Assembly (NCBI GenBank): GCA_003163855.1
Contig: PLRJ01000092.1
Coordinates: 1-41,102, forward strand
DNA from: Bryobacterales bacterium
GTDB taxonomy: Bacteria; Acidobacteriota; Terriglobia; Bryobacterales; Bryobacteraceae
Length of the DNA: 41,102 bases
Reading direction: 5' to 3'
In this document: positions 39,594 through 41,102 of the stretch, one piece after another
Position numbering within the stretch: the stretch's first letter is position 1
Layout: the number at the start of each line of letters is the position of its first letter
The notes under the pieces: generated by a model
Told to the model about the DNA's origin: nothing
The model's database searches: none
The model's input: only the letters and a program-made list of their open reading frames with translations
Translations under genes and position numbers: made by a program

Positions 39594-39729
39594 CGCGCGA
39601 TTTACCATGAGAGCGTGGCAGCCAAGCGGCGCTCGGCTCATCCATGGCAACAAGCGAGCCGCCGCGCAGCCGTTGCTCGCGATTACTAAGGAGTGGCATG
39701 CATCGCTACATCGGAACAAGGCAGGGCGC

Positions 39730-40761
39730 GTGAAGGCTCTGGTAAAGACACAAGCTACACGCGGTCTGTGGTTGCAAGACGTTCCCGAGCCTGAAATCGG
39801 TATCAATGATGTTCTCATTCGTGTTTCCCATACCGGCATTTGCGGGACCGATCTTCACATTTATGAATGGGACGAGTGGGCGGCGGCTACCATTCCGGTG
39901 CCCATGGCGATTGGTCATGAGTTTGTGGGCGAGATCGTCGAAGTGGGCAGTAACGTCAACGATTTTCACCCTGGCGAGATCGTCAGCGGGGAAGGCCACG
40001 TGGTGTGTGGACGATGCCGCAACTGCCTGGCTGGGCGCCGGCATTTGTGCGCGCACACGCGCGGGGTTGGGGTGAATCGCCCCGGCGCGTTTGCGCAGTA
40101 CATTGCACTACCTATGAGCAATATCTGGCGGCATGAGCCGAGCGTCAACCGCGAAGTGGCGGCGATTTTCGATCCGTTCGGCAATGCGGTGCATACCGCG
40201 CTTTCCTTTCCGGTGCTGGGCGAAGATGTGCTGATTACCGGCGCAGGTCCGATAGGGCTAATGGCGATTGCCGTGGTCCGGCATGCGGGAGCCCGCCACA
40301 TTGTGGTCACGGATTTGAATCCCTACCGGCTTGAGCTGGCACGCCGTATGGGCGCTACGCTGGCTGTGAATCCGAGTGAGTTGTCGATAGCGGAGAGCCA
40401 GAAGCAACTGGGAATGCAGGAAGGCTTTGACGTCGGTTTGGAGATGTCTGGCAATCCGACCGCGTTTCGAGACATGCTGGCGAACATGAGCCACGGCGCG
40501 AAGATTGCGATGCTGGGAATTCCGGCGAAAGACATGCCCATCGACTGGCGGCAGGTTATTTTCAACATGCTGACCATCAAAGGTATCTATGGGCGCGAGA
40601 TGTATGAGACCTGGTACAAGATGACGGTGATGATTGAATCAGGCTTGGATATCACGCCGGTGATTACGCACCGGCTGGACTTCCGCGAGTTCGAAAAGGG
40701 CTTTGAAGCGATGCGCGCCGGCAGTTCGGGTAAAGTGATTTTGGACTGGACGACGGCCTAG
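39730..40761 (+). CDS. tdh: L-threonine 3-dehydrogenase (zinc MDR family)
   Basis: 343 residues from the GTG at 39730, the usual size of Tdh; a longer frame from 39553 begins inside the terminator region and is not credible. The catalytic zinc site is [16 protein letters not shown] (Cys near 38), then [10 protein letters not shown]. The structural zinc cysteines are in [16 protein letters not shown]. The NAD fold shows [20 protein letters not shown]. The ending ([33 protein letters not shown]) is typical of Tdh, which oxidises threonine to 2-amino-3-ketobutyrate. No kbl partner gene is next to it. Its stop overlaps the opposite thiG stop. Confidence 0.9.
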   Translation: MKALVKTQATRGLWLQDVPEPEIGINDVLIRVSHTGICGTDLHIYEWDEWAAATIPVPMAIGHEFVGEIVEVGSNVNDFHPGEIVSGEGHVVCGRCRNCLAGRRHLCAHTRGVGVNRPGAFAQYIALPMSNIWRHEPSVNREVAAIFDPFGNAVHTALSFPVLGEDVLITGAGPIGLMAIAVVRHAGARHIVVTDLNPYRLELARRMGATLAVNPSELSIAESQKQLGMQEGFDVGLEMSGNPTAFRDMLANMSHGAKIAMLGIPAKDMPIDWRQVIFNMLTIKGIYGREMYETWYKMTVMIESGLDITPVITHRLDFREFEKGFEAMRAGSSGKVILDWTTA

Positions 40762-41102
40762 TCGCCGGCGCCAGCTTCGGCTATCATGCCGGCCATGGGA
40801 CTGCTGGCCACCGCATATTCGCGCCGTGGCATGCGCCCGGCAAGGAAAGCGGAACGGCCCGCGGCGACCGCAAGCTTCATCGCTACCGCCATCCTCTCAG
40901 AATCTTCTGCTTCGGCGATGGCCGTGTTCAGCAGAACGCCATCGTAGCCCAGTTCCATAGCCACGGCGGCGTCCGACGCGGTACCGACGCCGGCATCGAC
41001 AATCAGCGGCACGTCGGTAATCATCTGGCGCAGAATTTTCAAGTTGGTCACGTTCTGAATGCCTAGACCGGACCCGATGGGCGCGGCCAGCGGCATGACG
41101 GC
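40758..41102 (-). CDS. thiG: thiazole synthase ThiG, C-terminal part (runs off the window)
   Basis: The last 114 or so codons of thiG; the start lies beyond the right edge. Typical end motifs are visible: [51 protein letters not shown] and [16 protein letters not shown]. ThiG forms the thiazole phosphate of thiamin with ThiS and DXP. Its partners cannot be seen. It is convergent with tdh and the stops overlap by 2 bases, without room for a separate terminator. Confidence 0.93.
   Translation of the reverse strand, partial: AVMPLAAPIGSGLGIQNVTNLKILRQMITDVPLIVDAGVGTASDAAVAMELGYDGVLLNTAIAEAEDSERMAVAMKLAVAAGRSAFLAGRMPRREYAVASSPMAGMIAEAGAGD

Noticed and set aside
39553..39729. 59-residue N-terminal extension of tdh
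   Set aside because: It starts inside the terminator hairpin and the family begins at the GTG at 39730.

Overview
The window looks like a chromosomal stretch from a soil-type Acidobacteriota, most like the Solibacter/Bryobacter group. This is inferred from gene content only: a PSCyt1/DUF1549/DUF1553 protein followed by a DUF1501 protein, several Tat-signal oxidoreductases, a huge two-component-regulator-propeller sensor, and an 'NRANxQKSTGP' family protein. I see no rRNA, tRNA, transposase, integrase, phage gene or CRISPR array, so it reads as ordinary chromosome with some lineage-specific cassettes.

Layout. 112-5785 (+): a three-gene secreted operon of a diheme-motif DUF1549/DUF1553 protein with a LamG insert, a Tat-exported DUF1501 protein and a Tat-exported NHL propeller. 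5823-8458 (+): a regulatory leader with a direct repeat, a small ribbon-helix-helix-like protein and a Wzz/BY-kinase exopolysaccharide protein. 8465-15836 (-): a Tat-exported alpha/beta hydrolase, a 14-repeat propeller sensor whose kinase part looks degenerate, a Uup-type ABC-F ATPase, NikR and a secreted polysaccharide deacetylase. 15897-18781 (+): a tightly overlapping four-gene cassette (PIG-L deacetylase, NodS-like methyltransferase, GT2 glycosyltransferase, short acyl-CoA-dehydrogenase-like flavoprotein). 18770-20878 (-): two tandem aldo/keto reductases.

20903-26816 (+): an almost complete succinylase-branch diaminopimelate/lysine operon (M20 peptidase resembling DapE, archaeal/fungal-type Asd, LysC, DapB, DapA, DapD). 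26752-30055 (-): an RskA-like membrane anti-sigma protein with no sigma gene beside it, and a 730-residue protein I cannot place. 30119-35099: a small DMT-type permease, SqdB (UDP-sulfoquinovose synthase), then on the other strand a GT21 glycosyltransferase and an MsbA-like ABC exporter. Together they suggest glycolipid making and export. 35117-36295 (-): an 'NRANSQKSTGP' protein, half a VOC domain and a tiny membrane protein. 36555-40761 (+): a FliB-like lysine N-methylase with a structured leader, a geranylgeranyl-reductase-like flavoprotein, a secreted YceI protein, a structured intergenic region ending in a strong terminator, and threonine dehydrogenase. The window ends inside thiG (-).

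The best candidates for something undescribed are the four-gene PIG-L/MTase/GT2/flavoprotein cassette, the 730-residue orphan with its anti-sigma neighbour, the mutually exclusive hairpins abutting the FliB-like start codon, and the sensor protein that has lost both the phospho-acceptor helix and the ATP-lid glycines. All functions are read from motifs and remembered family features. No search was run.
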